Below, one piece after another: positions 14,353 through 25,254 of a stretch of 64,000 nt of DNA; position 1 is the stretch's first letter; the number at the start of each line of letters is the position of its first letter. The stretch spans positions 66,121,071-66,185,070 of the forward strand of contig OY759261.1 in NCBI GenBank assembly GCA_963662155.1, written 5' to 3'. Position numbers and translations under genes: made by a program. The DNA comes from Lamellibrachia columna. Lineage: Eukaryota > Annelida > Polychaeta > Sabellida > Siboglinidae. The notes below the pieces were generated by a model, which worked only from the letters and a program-made list of their open reading frames with translations, had not been told where the DNA came from and did no database searches.

Positions 14353-14861
14353 TGTGTGTGTGTGTGTGTGCGTGCGTGTGCGTGCGTGCTTGCGTGGGTG
14401 CGTGGGTGCGTGAGTGAGTGTGTGTGTGTGTGGTGCGCGCGTGTGGTGCGCGCGTGTGGTGCGCGCGTGTGGTGCGCGCGTGTGGTGCGTGTGGTGAGTG
14501 GTGTGTGTGTGTGGTATGTGTGTGGTGTGTATCGTGTGTATATGGCGTGCGTGCGTACGTGCGTTCGCGTGGCAGTGTAAAGTTATTCATATCCTTTGAC
14601 TGAGTGTATAAACAATTATGTCACTGATTGTACATTCAGAGCGCCCTGGACCGCATCACCGCCACTGTACCAATGCGCATCCACTACAACCTCGTGAAGA
14701 TGCTGTCTCGGAACATCGAGTGGCAGGTGACGTCAATGGCCCTGGACCCGGCGGTAGTGGGCCTACTGACGGAGGACGAGACAACGGCGAATCTACGGAG
14801 CGCCCTTGAAGAACGACTCAACTGTCTAGATCGCTCTTACAGAGAGCTCACCCGTTTCTAG
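3659..14861 (+). CDS. Mx-family dynamin-like GTPase gene, exons 2-14 (5' partial)
   Basis: Large GTPase of the Mx/dynamin superfamily. In animals Mx proteins are cytoplasmic or nuclear, interferon- or stress-induced GTPases that assemble through a helical stalk. Thirteen exons (listed separately) join in one frame: 1721 coding nt, 573 residues plus stop. With the 84-codon exon 1 seen in the inverted copy at 32261-32513 the protein would be about 657 residues, normal for Mx. Visible motifs are the end of the dynamin signature (TVTR), G3 (DLPG), G4 (TKVD), a stalk, and a C-terminal effector domain ending ELTRF. A short L4-type loop (exons 12-13) stands where dynamin has a PH domain, which favours Mx over classical dynamin. 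Exon 1 must lie left of position 1, because 1-3658 is the intron 1 sequence that follows exon 1 in the inverted copy. Function is inferred from family only. Confidence 0.9.
4196..4348. repeat. (TA)n microsatellite
   Basis: TA tract of about 150 bp at the 3' border of the LINE fragment in intron 2. Confidence 0.95.
4380..5797 (-). mobile_element. Decayed non-LTR retrotransposon (CR1/Jockey-like RT)
   Basis: On the minus strand three frame-shifted blocks read in order. First is an upstream block with [21 protein letters not shown] and [10 protein letters not shown]. Next is an RT core with [42 protein letters not shown] and the catalytic YADDTQLY. Last is the thumb/C-terminal block with [14 protein letters not shown] and a tail resembling LHWLPV at about 4390. 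Frameshifts between blocks show it is dead. The endonuclease end is missing (5' truncated), as is usual for LINEs. It lies in Mx intron 2, antisense to the gene. Confidence 0.9.
5795..5885. repeat. Dispersed repeat fragment shared with the SINE-like element at 36.7 kb
   Basis: Segments such as ATTCAGTTAATACAACGT and AACAACTAGAAAC match the body of the tRNA-headed repeat at 36770-36840. No tRNA-like head is present here. Confidence 0.55.
6011..6259 (-). mobile_element. Second LINE RT fragment
   Basis: The minus strand encodes [20 protein letters not shown], then [19 protein letters not shown], the start of an RT domain of the class with WRGITLLSIPGKVF. The subfamily differs from the neighbouring LINE. 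Only about 80 residues remain and the piece ends close to Mx exon 3. Confidence 0.8.
6290..6441 (+). CDS. Mx-like exon 3 (G3 / switch II)
   Basis: Acceptor CCACAG, donor GTGAGT; phase 1 in, phase 0 out. It encodes [10 protein letters not shown] followed by [13 protein letters not shown], the G3 motif DLPG with the usual Mx context, and ends GQPEDICEK. The upstream intron holds two decayed LINE fragments. Confidence 0.92.
6913..7051 (+). CDS. Mx-like exon 4 (GTPase core before G4)
   Basis: Acceptor TTTTTAG, donor GTAAGT; phase 0 in, phase 1 out. It encodes [28 protein letters not shown] and ADPEGSRTI, which align with the Mx core strand and helix preceding the TKxD motif (LVVVPSN, TTEALK, DPxGxRTIG). 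Confidence 0.92.
7315..7505. repeat. (CA)n/(CG)n microsatellite
   Basis: CA tract with CG-rich islands. It ends about 20 bp before the exon 5 acceptor. Confidence 0.95.
7525..7726 (+). CDS. Mx-like exon 5 (G4, end of GTPase domain)
   Basis: Acceptor TTTTCCCAG, donor GTGCGT; phase 1 in, phase 2 out. It encodes [16 protein letters not shown] with the G4 motif TKVD, then [13 protein letters not shown] (the G5-like segment of Mx) and the helix ending [13 protein letters not shown] microsatellite of about 190 bp ends some 20 bp upstream of the acceptor. Confidence 0.93.
7862..8960. repeat. 22-bp minisatellite, about 50 copies
   Basis: Unit CACCACCCTATAGAAGTGTA plus TT, very homogeneous at the 3' end and more diverged at the 5' end. 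Entirely within Mx intron 5. Each unit has an XmnI-like GAA...TTC arrangement but no obvious coding. Confidence 0.95.
9319..9394 (+). CDS. Mx-like exon 6 (short linker exon)
   Basis: Acceptor TTTATAG, donor GTGAGA; phase 2 in, phase 0 out. The 76-nt exon completes an Arg codon and encodes [20 protein letters not shown] and VERIK, equivalent to the Mx segment after the G domain (VPxLAERLTxELIxHI). It is found only because the phases join exons 5 and 7. Confidence 0.85.
9655..9992. repeat. 67-bp minisatellite, 5 copies
   Basis: Unit begins TTTTATTGTTGCCTATGCTG and includes GTTTGAAACATCAGGACAAG. Period 67 by coordinates (9661, 9728, 9795, 9862, 9929). In Mx intron 6, ending just before exon 7. 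Confidence 0.93.
10015..10137 (+). CDS. Mx-like exon 7 (stalk start)
   Basis: Acceptor TTTCGTAG; phase 0 to 0. It encodes [22 protein letters not shown] and DEQRKFIAR, matching the Mx stalk helix followed by the GxxIPxD motif. I end it before GTTGTT (41 codons) because this keeps the Mx spacing to exon 8. The alternative donor one codon later would add a Val. Confidence 0.85.
10553..10694 (+). CDS. Mx-like exon 8 (stalk)
   Basis: Acceptor CGTTACAG, donor GTATAC; phase 0 in, phase 1 out. It encodes [15 protein letters not shown], then [18 protein letters not shown], amphipathic stalk helices in the position of the Mx middle domain. Confidence 0.87.
10951..11465. repeat. Degenerate 11-bp repeat with a higher-order unit of about 190 bp
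   Basis: Many variants of CAGTATCATGC/CAGTACCATGT at 10951-11215 and again at 11296-11400. Each block is followed by the same unique-looking tail (GAGTACGAATCCAGTATGAT and its variant GAGTACGAATGCGGTCTGAT). The 11-bp array plus tail has therefore been duplicated as a unit. In Mx intron 8. Confidence 0.85.
11604..11725 (+). CDS. Mx-like exon 9 ([11 protein letters not shown] stalk motif)
   Basis: Acceptor TGTGCAG; phase 1 in, phase 0 out. It encodes [20 protein letters not shown] then [18 protein letters not shown], matching the conserved Mx/dynamin EIRxxRGxxLPGF motif. The best donor by phase and by alignment length is a non-canonical GC (CAAG|GCATGT). A GT donor six bases further would add Ala-Cys. 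Confidence 0.86.
12229..12348 (+). CDS. Mx-like exon 10 (stalk)
   Basis: Acceptor CGTTGAAG, donor GTTGGT; phase 0 to 0, 120 nt. It encodes [20 protein letters not shown], then [15 protein letters not shown], the stalk helix ending in the FPxL-type turn shared by dynamins. A (GT)n tract of about 90 bp begins within 10 bases of the donor. Confidence 0.88.
12355..12540. repeat. (GT)n(GCGT)n microsatellite at an exon donor
   Basis: Pure GT of about 90 bp, then GCGT repeats, starting within 10 bp of the exon 10 donor. Confidence 0.95.
12756..12879 (+). CDS. Mx-like exon 11 (stalk, before loop L4)
   Basis: Acceptor CTGCTTCAG, donor GTACGC; phase 0 in, phase 1 out. It encodes [20 protein letters not shown], then [18 protein letters not shown], the helix and strand leading into the L4 loop. 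Confidence 0.86.
13287..13349 (+). CDS. Mx-like exon 12 (loop L4 region)
   Basis: Acceptor CTCGCCAG, donor GTTAGA; phase 1 in, phase 1 out, 63 nt. It encodes [20 protein letters not shown]. It would reach a stop (TAG) two codons after the donor, so splicing is needed to stay open. The phases fit exons 11 and 13 exactly, but sequence support is weaker than for other exons. It could be skipped: 63 nt is a multiple of three. Confidence 0.65.
14128..14213 (+). CDS. Mx-like exon 13 (loop L4 to stalk)
   Basis: Acceptor TTTGCCAG, donor GTAGGA; phase 1 in, phase 0 out. It encodes [20 protein letters not shown], then IRQIVIYFK, the short loop in place of a PH domain followed by the helix entering the effector domain (compare the HLKAYF-type motif of Mx). 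A (GT)n/(GCGT)n tract begins 40 bp after the donor. Confidence 0.85.
14249..14575. repeat. (GT)n/(GCGT)n/(GGTGCGCGCGT)n tract
   Basis: Compound GT tract with a short run of TGTGGTGCGCGCG units at 14428-14490. It occupies most of the last Mx intron. Confidence 0.93.
14640..14861 (+). CDS. Mx-like exon 14 (GTPase effector domain, stop)
   Basis: Acceptor TACATTCAG; phase 0. Its 73 codons encode [28 protein letters not shown] and [19 protein letters not shown] before TAG at 14859-14861. This matches the GED of Mx proteins (RLxDxIPLxIxYxxLxE ... LKERLxRLxxAxxxL). I see no clear AATAAA in the next 300 bp. Confidence 0.92.
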   Translation, partial: SALDRITATVPMRIHYNLVKMLSRNIEWQVTSMALDPAVVGLLTEDETTANLRSALEERLNCLDRSYRELTRF

Positions 14862-15180
14862 GCACCAGAATGAAGGATACCGATGCGAGATTACCATTGA
14901 CTTGATGAGCGACAGGGCTTTGCATACATAGTTATTAACATGAAATTGAGCACGCTAACTAGTACGCACACAATACCTACATTCCACCAATATCGATTTA
15001 TATTTTGGCAACGATGCTTGCTGATTTATGATACTTGGAAATGTTGGCTTGTAGGTGCAATGACAAGGCAGCACTCCATTATACAGATGATTACTATGAT
15101 TACTATTTAGACAATCGATCGCTTCTCTTATTGTTTCGTGATATTTATATTGTATTTTGCAGAACGAAATGAGTTGTCCT
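14862..15180. other. No feature recognised after the Mx stop
   Basis: This would contain the Mx 3' UTR. I see no strong polyadenylation signal and no open frame of note. Confidence 0.5.
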
Positions 15181-15184
15181 GACA

Positions 15185-15612
15185 TTAGAAGGTCCGTTCA
15201 TTGTAGTACAAGTTCCGGGGAGGCCACTAGATGGTCCTTTCATTGTATTTCATGTTCCGGGGAAGCCACTAGATGGTCCTTTCATTGTAGTTCATGTTCC
15301 GGGGAGGCCACTAGATGGTCCTTTCATTGTATTTCATGTTCCGGGGAAGCCACAACATGGTCCTTTCATTGTAGTACAAGTTCCGGGGAGGCCACTAGAT
15401 GGTCCTTTCATTGTATTTCATGTTCCGGGGAAGCCACTAGATGGTCCTTTCATTATAGTTCATGTTCCGGGGAGGCGAATAGATGATCCTTTTACTGTAG
15501 TTCATATTCCAGGGAAGTCACTAGATGGTCCTTTCATTGTAGTTTATATTCCTGGGAGTCCACTAGATGGTCCTATCATTGTAGTTCATGTTCCTGGGAG
15601 GCGATTAGCTAC
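15185..15612. repeat. 42-bp minisatellite, about 10 copies
   Basis: Unit GTAGTTCATGTTCCGGGGAG plus GCCACTAGATGGTCCTTTCATT. 42 is a multiple of three, so one frame stays open over eight units, but the composition shows this is repeat-driven. Confidence 0.93.
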
Positions 15613-16520
15613 AATGCCAGTATACCACACTTGAGATAATTCCACGTTTTATGGGTATGTCTTGTGTGTCCAACCCAATTTGAAAAGGGTAATATTTTGC
15701 CTAACTTCTTATCCACGGAAAACTGCGTATATTTAAATCTTCTCAACTTTTTTGATATATGTCAAAACGGGAGGGAGGGAAGTCAATTAAATAAATCATC
15801 AAGTGTAGTGTACTGGCAACGTAATGGGTTCCTCACGGGAGATAATGAACGCCACTGTGAACTACAGTGGGCTGGGTTCGCCATTGCTTGGCGTCACGTA
15901 TACATGTTTATTTCAATTATCTATTCATAACAACCGAGTACTACGAAGTATTGTTTTAACATCAACTTCACGGATGGTGCATGAATATGATTATCATGTT
16001 CACTTATTAATTAAGGCAAGATATTGGGCTTCTCGATTGTTTTAATCGACGTTTTACCAGCAGTGGTTGTGTTGCTTTGCATCATGTCCGCTAGGAGACG
16101 TACTACTCATTGCGCCATCTACCGAGTGGGGAGAGGGGGCAATATTTGCTTCACCTCATTATTTAGTCGTTGCTTGTGACTAGCTTACAACATCATCTTC
16201 TAAAGGAATACTGATCATTCAAAGTTCGTGAAGTCATGTATGTTAAGCTAAAAACGCAACAAAGGTTTAAATGGCAGAAATTCCTTTATAAATGGGTTGG
16301 ACACTTCATTCACATATTACAGTTCGTGTTTCAGAAACAAAACGCATATACAGTTTTCTTTAAGGTTCAGCTCACACGGGCCCCTTTTATCCGGCGCATT
16401 ACCCCGCATATATACACAGCACAATATGTTTGTATTTACTTTTTTGAATTTCACACGGACATGGAGGGTTGTTTTTACTGTGCTTTTTTCAGACTGTTTG
16501 AACGTTTGAACGTGTACTGT
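15613..16520. other. No gene recognised
   Basis: AT-rich unique sequence on both strands. Only short open frames with no recognisable domain. Confidence 0.5.
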
Positions 16521-16720
16521 GTAGTCGATGTCATATCCTAACTACATCTAGGTGTGTCACTTCTGATGAGTAAAAATAAAATCTTAGTGCACTTGCACCC
16601 GTGTGTTAGAGCATTCATTGTAGAATGAGGTGTAGTAAATAAAAAGTGCCATTTGTTCATAGTTACATAGTCGATTATATAAATTTTAACATTTGAATAA
16701 GACACATATTTTGTATTATA

Positions 16721-16759
<39 letters not shown>

Positions 16760-18005
16760 ATAATTATTATTATTATTATAATATATTGAGCCCACCAGGC
16801 TGTGTGGTATGAGCTCGTATCACCACCCACCTACAGCCCACAAGGTTGTGTGGGTTTATATTACCACCCACCTGCAGCCCACCAGGTTGTGTGGGTTTCT
16901 ATTACCACCCACCTACACACCACCAGGTTGTGTGGGTTTGTATCACTACCCACACATTTATGTGTGTGTATATCTGCAGTAACCAGTTATAATATTAAAG
17001 AATCATACCGATAAAGATTAAAACTCACATTTATAAGTACATTAGAATTCAAGTTAGAAAAACAACAATTTAAACAACTGTGCGCACGCGCGCGCACGCA
17101 CACACGCACGCACGCACACACGCACGCACACACATTGTAAAGCTTATCTGCTCACATCAAAATAACAAAATATGCAACGTTATGATGTTGTGAACTTATA
17201 TGACAGTATTCAGATCACATCAGTAGGTTTTAATAATCAAATGTATTTCCATCAATAATTATATATTAGTTATATCACAATATTCAGATCACATCAGTAG
17301 GTATTTCCATGAATAACTATATACTAGAATGACATTTAAGAAATTATTAAAATGGATTTCAATGCGAAGAAGTGCACAGTAGCGCGCAAACGCAATCCTA
17401 AGCTACAGCAATACAGGCTTTCAAAATCATGATTACCTCTCAGTCACTATATCACCTACGATGGAATGACCACTGGTCCAAAATTACCAAGAAAGCCGCA
17501 TAATAACCGCACATTAGATGTCTTAAAGACACCGCCCTCGTCCTGTTCACAACAAATTAAAGATCCCAACACAGCAACCGAATTAACCGCTAGGCGCGCA
17601 TACGAAGAAACGCTGTCAGACTGGTTTTATCTGACTATCATAAAGAAACCCACGTTACACGACTAAACTGGGCCTCACTCCACATATGTTGCTTGGTCAA
17701 GCAAGCACCGAACCAATCCAAGTTTAGCTGTTATCAGCTGCGTATGGAATTAAGTATAAACTATTGAGATTGTCAGTGTTCAGCCTGACCAGTCGAACAA
17801 CACACAACAACTCAGATACACGCAACCAGGTGCAGCGATTATTCACAATCAAACCGATTTATTTCATGTAGATATTCTAAGCGAACCACCGAGTACTCAT
17901 CTATTTTGATTGTGTTGTATACAACGATTCGGTGTCTTTGCACATCTTACCAAAAACATACACATAACTTATGTCTTAATGCAATAGAAAATCAAAATGT
18001 CTTAA
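16521..18005 (+). repeat. Direct repeat copy A (about 1.5 kb)
   Basis: Aligns along its length with 23632-25251: shared start GTGTAGTCGATGTCATATCC, a (TA)n tract, a 42-bp internal minisatellite (CCACCAGGTTGTGTGGGTTT type), a CACG/CA tract, and a shared end near AATCAAAATG. Identity is high with microsatellite-length differences. It may be a segmental duplication or two copies of a non-autonomous element. I found no terminal repeats. Confidence 0.88.
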
Positions 18006-18009
18006 TATT

Positions 18010-18690
18010 AATATCATTACAAATAAACATTCTCCGTTTTGCTCGAGCAATCATTCAGTTCCAATGTCACAATGCATGTCGCTATCTACATGTGCAAAAT
18101 ACATCTTTCTGTGTTATTCACATTTGAATAACTTACGAATTATGTGTCTAAACGGTGAACCGATATACTCACCGATATGCTGGACTATATTCAACCAAAC
18201 TATTGTGTAACTAAAATCACCTAGGCAAACCTTGTTGGCTCAACCCTTAAAGCTCAGTTCTCAAAAACCCGGTGCTTATTTATGATTAATTACAGTACAG
18301 TAACATCCATATACCATTCACATTATTGTATCAACGTCTATCTCGTGTTGTTCCTTTCATTAACACCATAACTTATGTTATTGGATACCCAATAACATAA
18401 TCTTAAAAGAACAGCTAACATCGCCACTTATGGAACTGATGGCAAATGTAATGCGACTTGTGTGATCATGGTGTCAGGAATATCAGATATTTACTGAAAA
18501 CCCACAGACGTCGTGTATTTACAGTTAGAAATATCAAAACCGAATTACGCATTGGCTGAATATTACTTGTCAGATCGCAGACATTAATTCACAGCAAGAG
18601 AAAGACTTTCCCGGCTGCAGGCTAGAGAAAAAATCTGGTTTATTCCTATAGACAAGTTCAGTTCCACGTATGTTCGAGTGAATCCACCAG
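18010..18690. other. No gene recognised
   Basis: AT-rich sequence between copy A and a long TA tract. No domain or repeat that I recognise. Confidence 0.5.
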
Positions 18691-18746
18691 GGTGATAATA
18701 ATAACTACCGGTATCCATAGCTTACAATTACAAAGCAGAATGTTTA

Positions 18747-18934
<188 letters not shown>

Positions 18935-18957
18935 GCTTATGCTAACATTCTTGAAAA

Positions 18958-19505
18958 TCAATTTACAAACCCGAACCCCAATCGGTTTGGTTGGCACACT
19001 GTTTTTATGGGCATAGACCGACCACCCAATACATCAGCCTCTGGTTTTTTGTTAGTTTTCTCCCCAATTGTCATGTCACGATTGTCTGTCGTGTCTGCAA
19101 CATGATCTGTCTGACAATTGGTGTCCTTCTCGTTCTCATAAAACGGACGTAGTCTGTCCACGGACACACCGTCGTCTCTGTGTTCAAAGCGTATTCGAAA
19201 ACATTTACCCCAACGGCACACCACCCGAAAGGTACCCGTTTACTTCTGTTCAAGTGAAGGTTGGACTTTATCCACACGAACCAGCACTTTCTTTGCTTTC
19301 CAAAAGTCCTGCGGCACATGTGTACGCATTTTAGCTTTCCCATGCCACGGGTTCTCTATGAAACGTTGGACCGCCATGGCCAATGTCAACTCTCTGCCAA
19401 ATACTGAGGCATTGTCAGTGTTGGCTCTTTGAACGACCAACTGCCCCGGCAATGTTGGCTGTTGGCCAGTTACAATGATGAATGGCGAGACACCAGTGTT
19501 AAAGG
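18958..19505 (-). mobile_element. Ty3/gypsy LTR retrotransposon remnant (integrase C-terminal end)
   Basis: On the minus strand FNTGVSPFIIVTGQQPTLPG opens a fragment of the integrase tail, with DFWKAKKVLVRVDKVQP (the segment before the GPY/F motif). A frame change follows, then FRIRFEHRDDGVSVDRLRPF, a typical gypsy C-terminus (VSxDRLKPA). No RT, protease or LTR is visible nearby. It is abruptly cut at 19505, at the left side of an AT-rich block. Confidence 0.82.
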
Positions 19506-19519
19506 GGAACTGAAGCAAT

Positions 19520-21660
19520 TTTGTGTTATGCCGTATATTTAAATATATATTATCAAACTATGCATTAATGATGACAGATACCTGCTAATTTATGAGATAA
19601 ACTGAAAAACTGATTTTGTTCGAGACAAAAATCGACAAAATGCATCACTGCGTATCGTCATCTTGTTGTCGAAACGAGTGGTTTGAGTCGCGTATATCTA
19701 ATCAATGTAAATTTTCGATTTGTTGCGATTTATTTCGTAAATAGGCATTCTGGAGCGAGAAAAAAGATATGGGTCTCTGTTATATATACAAGTGTTTACA
19801 CACGTGAACAAAATAGCGTTTTTGTTCGTTCCAAATAAAAAAAGTTAAAGAAATTACAACAAAACACGCAAAAAATCGTGGAAAACGCCACACTTCTCGA
19901 ACGCACGAGACGCTAACCAACAAGAATATGCGATAACGTAATACCGGAACTATTTTTTATTTGTTGACAAGATAGATGCATCGCTTGTGACAGTTTTACC
20001 AGATCTGCTAATAGCGATTAGTGGTTTACTGAACTTCCGTAATAGTTGTCTATCTTTGGAGAAATGGAAACCACAGACGAAGAGTCTACTTCGACAGGCC
20101 ACACGGAAACAACAGTTGACAGTCGTAAAGTGTCACCGAGTGGTGCGAGTCACGCTCCAGACTCCAGGTCGGCTTCGCCTTTGTTGACGTTGGATTCAGG
20201 AAAAATTACAACAGCGCTTTGACTGTCAACGATTCCTGACTAGGTAATGTGATGTGGTGAACCTGTGGAAATTGCGTCCCGATGTCTGCGCACGTTTACG
20301 TTGAGTCATCATGCTGCGCCGAGGAAACTACCATGCCTAGGGCTAGGCTATGGCTATGCAGCACCGTGTGCCCGACCGCGTTGGTGCTTGCATCACCGTA
20401 CGAAGGCGAAGACGATGATTTTGTAGTGATATGCACAAACAGAGCAGTGCTAGATGTTGGTCTGCTGTCATTGCATGATTTGCGTGCCGACTCATTGATT
20501 CGTGGGCATGTCAGTAATTCAATTGTTATCGAATCATTGCCATTTTAATAATCATATTTTTTCTGCATATTTCTTTTACCTAGCCCGAGGGCGAGGTCCG
20601 AACTACAATGGCAATGCAAGCAGGCTTTTCTCTTTATTTTGTATCTAATCTAATGAAGTGTACCGTGACTGTATTTTAATATTGTGTTTGATTTTGTGTT
20701 GAATAACATTGATGACAATAATAACATGAGGGTTTATTTAATTCATTATGTGAATATATATATATATTCTTAAATGTTACCGTAAGCGTGATTGTAATAA
20801 TGATTGTAATCATGACTACATTAGCAATTGTGATTGCAATAATTACTGTAATCATGATTACATTAATATTCGTACTTGTAATCACCCCTCTCTGTAGCAC
20901 ACCACAACACCTTGTTGTTTGGTGCAATGTAATAATTTAAATAACAATAATTAACTACTGACAGTATGTAATGTTCACAGTTTTGCAACTATTATGGTAA
21001 TTATGGAATTAGTGCTATCAACTAATCCTGACAAATTATATTTCAGGCTCAGGAAAGGCAAGACAAGTAATCCCATCCTGCGATGTGGGAAGGATCTGTG
21101 ATGTCTATTCTGAACCGAATTGAATTGATGGAAAGTTTAGCTATGGAGATTGACCTGACACAGGTGAGTGTACTAATAGTCTGTTATAGACAAATTGTGA
21201 GGCACCCACAGTATGCAGCAGGTCGAAAAACAACCTGGAAAACTACAAAAATTCCCACTAAAATATTCATAACTTAATGATGTGAATGCCTTCTTATCTA
21301 TATCCCATTTCTGTCAACAAAAATGTTACCTGCAGCATCTTGCATGTCACTACACACAATTTCATTTATATTGAGACCAACATAAAATATATCAAACGTT
21401 TTTTCACATAGTAAAACAATTACCAAAGAAATAAGGCTAACTAGAACGACTGAAACCAAGACTAAACATTGACCTAAAACAGTGACTTCTACCACCGGGA
21501 AATACAACCTGGAACATGGATATCACAGTTACACACATCATTATTATGCCACAACATATCAAATATACTGGTAGTTTAGCTTAGGAAATAATTAATCTTT
21601 ATAAAGCCAAGGCATTTTAACTGTTTCACCATCATCATCTGTACCAATGGCAATAGACTA
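19520..21660. other. No confident gene; one short open frame with a good start context
   Basis: An ATG at 20064 in good context (GAGAAATGG) opens a 52-codon Ser/Thr-rich frame (METTDEESTSTGHTETTVDS...). A second short frame starts at 21083 and runs to a GTGAGT donor at about 21164. I could not join them in phase. They could be exons of an unrecognised gene or chance. Confidence 0.25.
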
Positions 21661-21664
21661 CTTG

Positions 21665-22115
21665 TTTTGATTGGAAATGTACACCAATCATTTGTAACAA
21701 TATTACTTGTTCTGACTGACAGTAAATGTACACCAATCATGCATACCAATACACTATTTGTTCCTACCAACAGTAAATGTACACCAATGTTCTCATTCTG
21801 GAATCTGCACCATTTCACTACTTCTTCTGACAGTAAATGTACACCAATCATGTGTATCCAATATACTACTTCTTCTGACTGAATCTACTACTTGTTCCTA
21901 CCGACAGCAAATGTAAACCAAGCGTCTCATTCTCTACCAAATACACTACTTGTACTGACAGTAAATGTACACCAATCATATGTATCAATACACTACTTGT
22001 TCTGACTGATAGTACTTGCACACCAACCATCTGTTCCAATACACTACAGGCAGTAAATATACACCAATACACTACTTGTTCTGACTGATAGTACATGAAC
22101 ACCTAACATATTCAA
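21665..22115. repeat. Degenerate minisatellite, roughly 50-60 bp period
   Basis: Recurring modules CAGTAAATGTACACCAATCA and ACACTACTTGTTCTGACTGA in variable order and spacing, about 8 copies. Confidence 0.75.
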
Positions 22116-22354
22116 TTCACCTTTCACTCATCCAGGGGTAGAAATCAGCACACTTTCCTCTGACAGACACCCCAGTATCCGAAAGACCTTGGCTGATAGA
22201 TCAGACATGAGTACAACCTGTGTCACAGTTTATGGCTGTTTGGTGTGTGGCAGGTGCAGAAAAGTGACATAAGTTTTTCTCACGAATGACAAACTTCTTC
22301 TCTTTCTCATAGGTGTCGGAGCTGCTTGAGTCACCCTCGGTTATGTCGCTGTTA

Positions 22355-22681
22355 TCACATAGTGTGCATCATCTGCACCAATGTCTTTATTCTCACTGAA
22401 TCTGATGGAAGCTTCACATAGGAGTAGTCATGATCAACGTTCATTGGTGCAATAATGTCATCCATGACTACAGCAGCATTCGCGAAGTGTCGCACTTGAA
22501 ATATCGTTACTGGATCGATTTGCATTTCAGCATCAGTTGTATGTGGTGCCACAGCAGTAGTAGCAGTGATGGCACTAAAGGTGACATCCGTAATGTAGTA
22601 AAGATTGACGGCATCACCCGTAGCGCTGGACGCTTCAAAACTAGTACCTGTACTTGTACGAACCAATGGTGAATCCTTCAT
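22355..22681 (-). CDS. Hypothetical exon or gene relic (unrecognised)
   Basis: Minus-strand open frame of 108 codons preceded by a good acceptor (TAATCTTTTCAG). Codon content looks protein-like: TGDAVNLYYITDVTFSAITA, then MDDIIAPMNVDHDYSYVKLP. After its stop an acidic stretch (DNSDITEGDSSSSDTYEKEK) continues in another frame, which suggests a frameshifted relic. I do not recognise the family. It could also be chance. Confidence 0.3.
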   Translation of the reverse strand: MKDSPLVRTSTGTSFEASSATGDAVNLYYITDVTFSAITATTAVAPHTTDAEMQIDPVTIFQVRHFANAAVVMDDIIAPMNVDHDYSYVKLPSDSVRIKTLVQMMHTM

Positions 22682-22689
22682 CTGAAAAG

Positions 22690-23340
22690 ATTACACATAC
22701 AGTGACTTGAAAATTTTACAAAATTCATCTTTTGCATAATAAAAATTAATCACAATGTGAGAAACTTTCTCTTGTATATATTATTTTTAGAATATAAGAG
22801 TGCAAGTGTCATATAGAATATATAAAGTAATCAACCACAGGGAAAAGCATTTTCCCTATGGAGCCATGTTAATTCAACCAATGGGTTTTTCACTGATCTC
22901 TTAATGTTTTTAATGAATCTGTTTGGTTAGTTTGACGAATGCCACTGGTAACATAACCAAACGCATGTAACCAAAATTGTAGCATCCTTGCTCCAAAGTG
23001 TATTATATTATCTAATCAACATTGCACTGTTTTCAATGGGCCAGGGAGGTCAAAATTCTATGAGGGGTCCAAATTCCATAACAAAATATGGACCCATAGG
23101 TATACTCTATGGGGTTCCTTATTTTATATCTGACACTCGATTTAGATAACATAATGCATGAATATTGTTATTGGACCAAATGCAGATCTATGCTTGTGAC
23201 ATCTTTACCTTGTAAATGCTGCACGCACACACAAAAGCCCCTCCCGACAAAAGCCCCACAGACAAGCTTGTTTCAATTCAATTATACTGTTCATGACTGT
23301 TGCTGTAGTACACAGAGAAAAGATATTGTCATGAATATAC
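22690..23340. other. No gene recognised
   Basis: AT-rich sequence on both strands with short open frames only. Confidence 0.5.
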
Positions 23341-23343
23341 TTC

Positions 23344-23475
23344 AGGCATGTGGTCAATTCCATTCCAGAATTGGAACTGACCCTAAATTCCAGTTCCGGA
23401 ATTGGAATTGACTTCAAAAATGTTTTTTTAATTGGAATTTTTTTTTTTTTTTTTTTTTTTTTGGGAATTGGAATT
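23344..23475. mobile_element. Possible hAT-like element end (AATTGGAATTG-rich)
   Basis: Starts CAGGCATGTGGTCAATTCC, close to the terminus of the MITE at 61382 (CAGGCATGGGTTAATTTC). It continues with GGAATTGGAATTG motifs and a run of about 22 T. No matching right end (TGCCTG) was found within the next 200 bp, so it may be truncated. Confidence 0.35.
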
Positions 23476-23631
23476 GATTTTGTTGGAATTATTGACTTGA
23501 TACTGTTAATATTTACCCTTATATTTACTTATATTACTTTTAAAATCATATTTGTCTGCTATTAGCATGTCACCCTGAATCTGGTAACAGCCAGGAAGTT
23601 GTCAACGTGTACTGTGTTGACAACGTATACG

Positions 23632-25251
<1,620 letters not shown>

Positions 25252-25254
25252 AGT

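Noticed and set aside
7251..14590. Cys-Val, Thr-His and Arg-Ala rich frames over CA/GT/CACG tracts
   Set aside because: Microsatellite translations without coding evidence.
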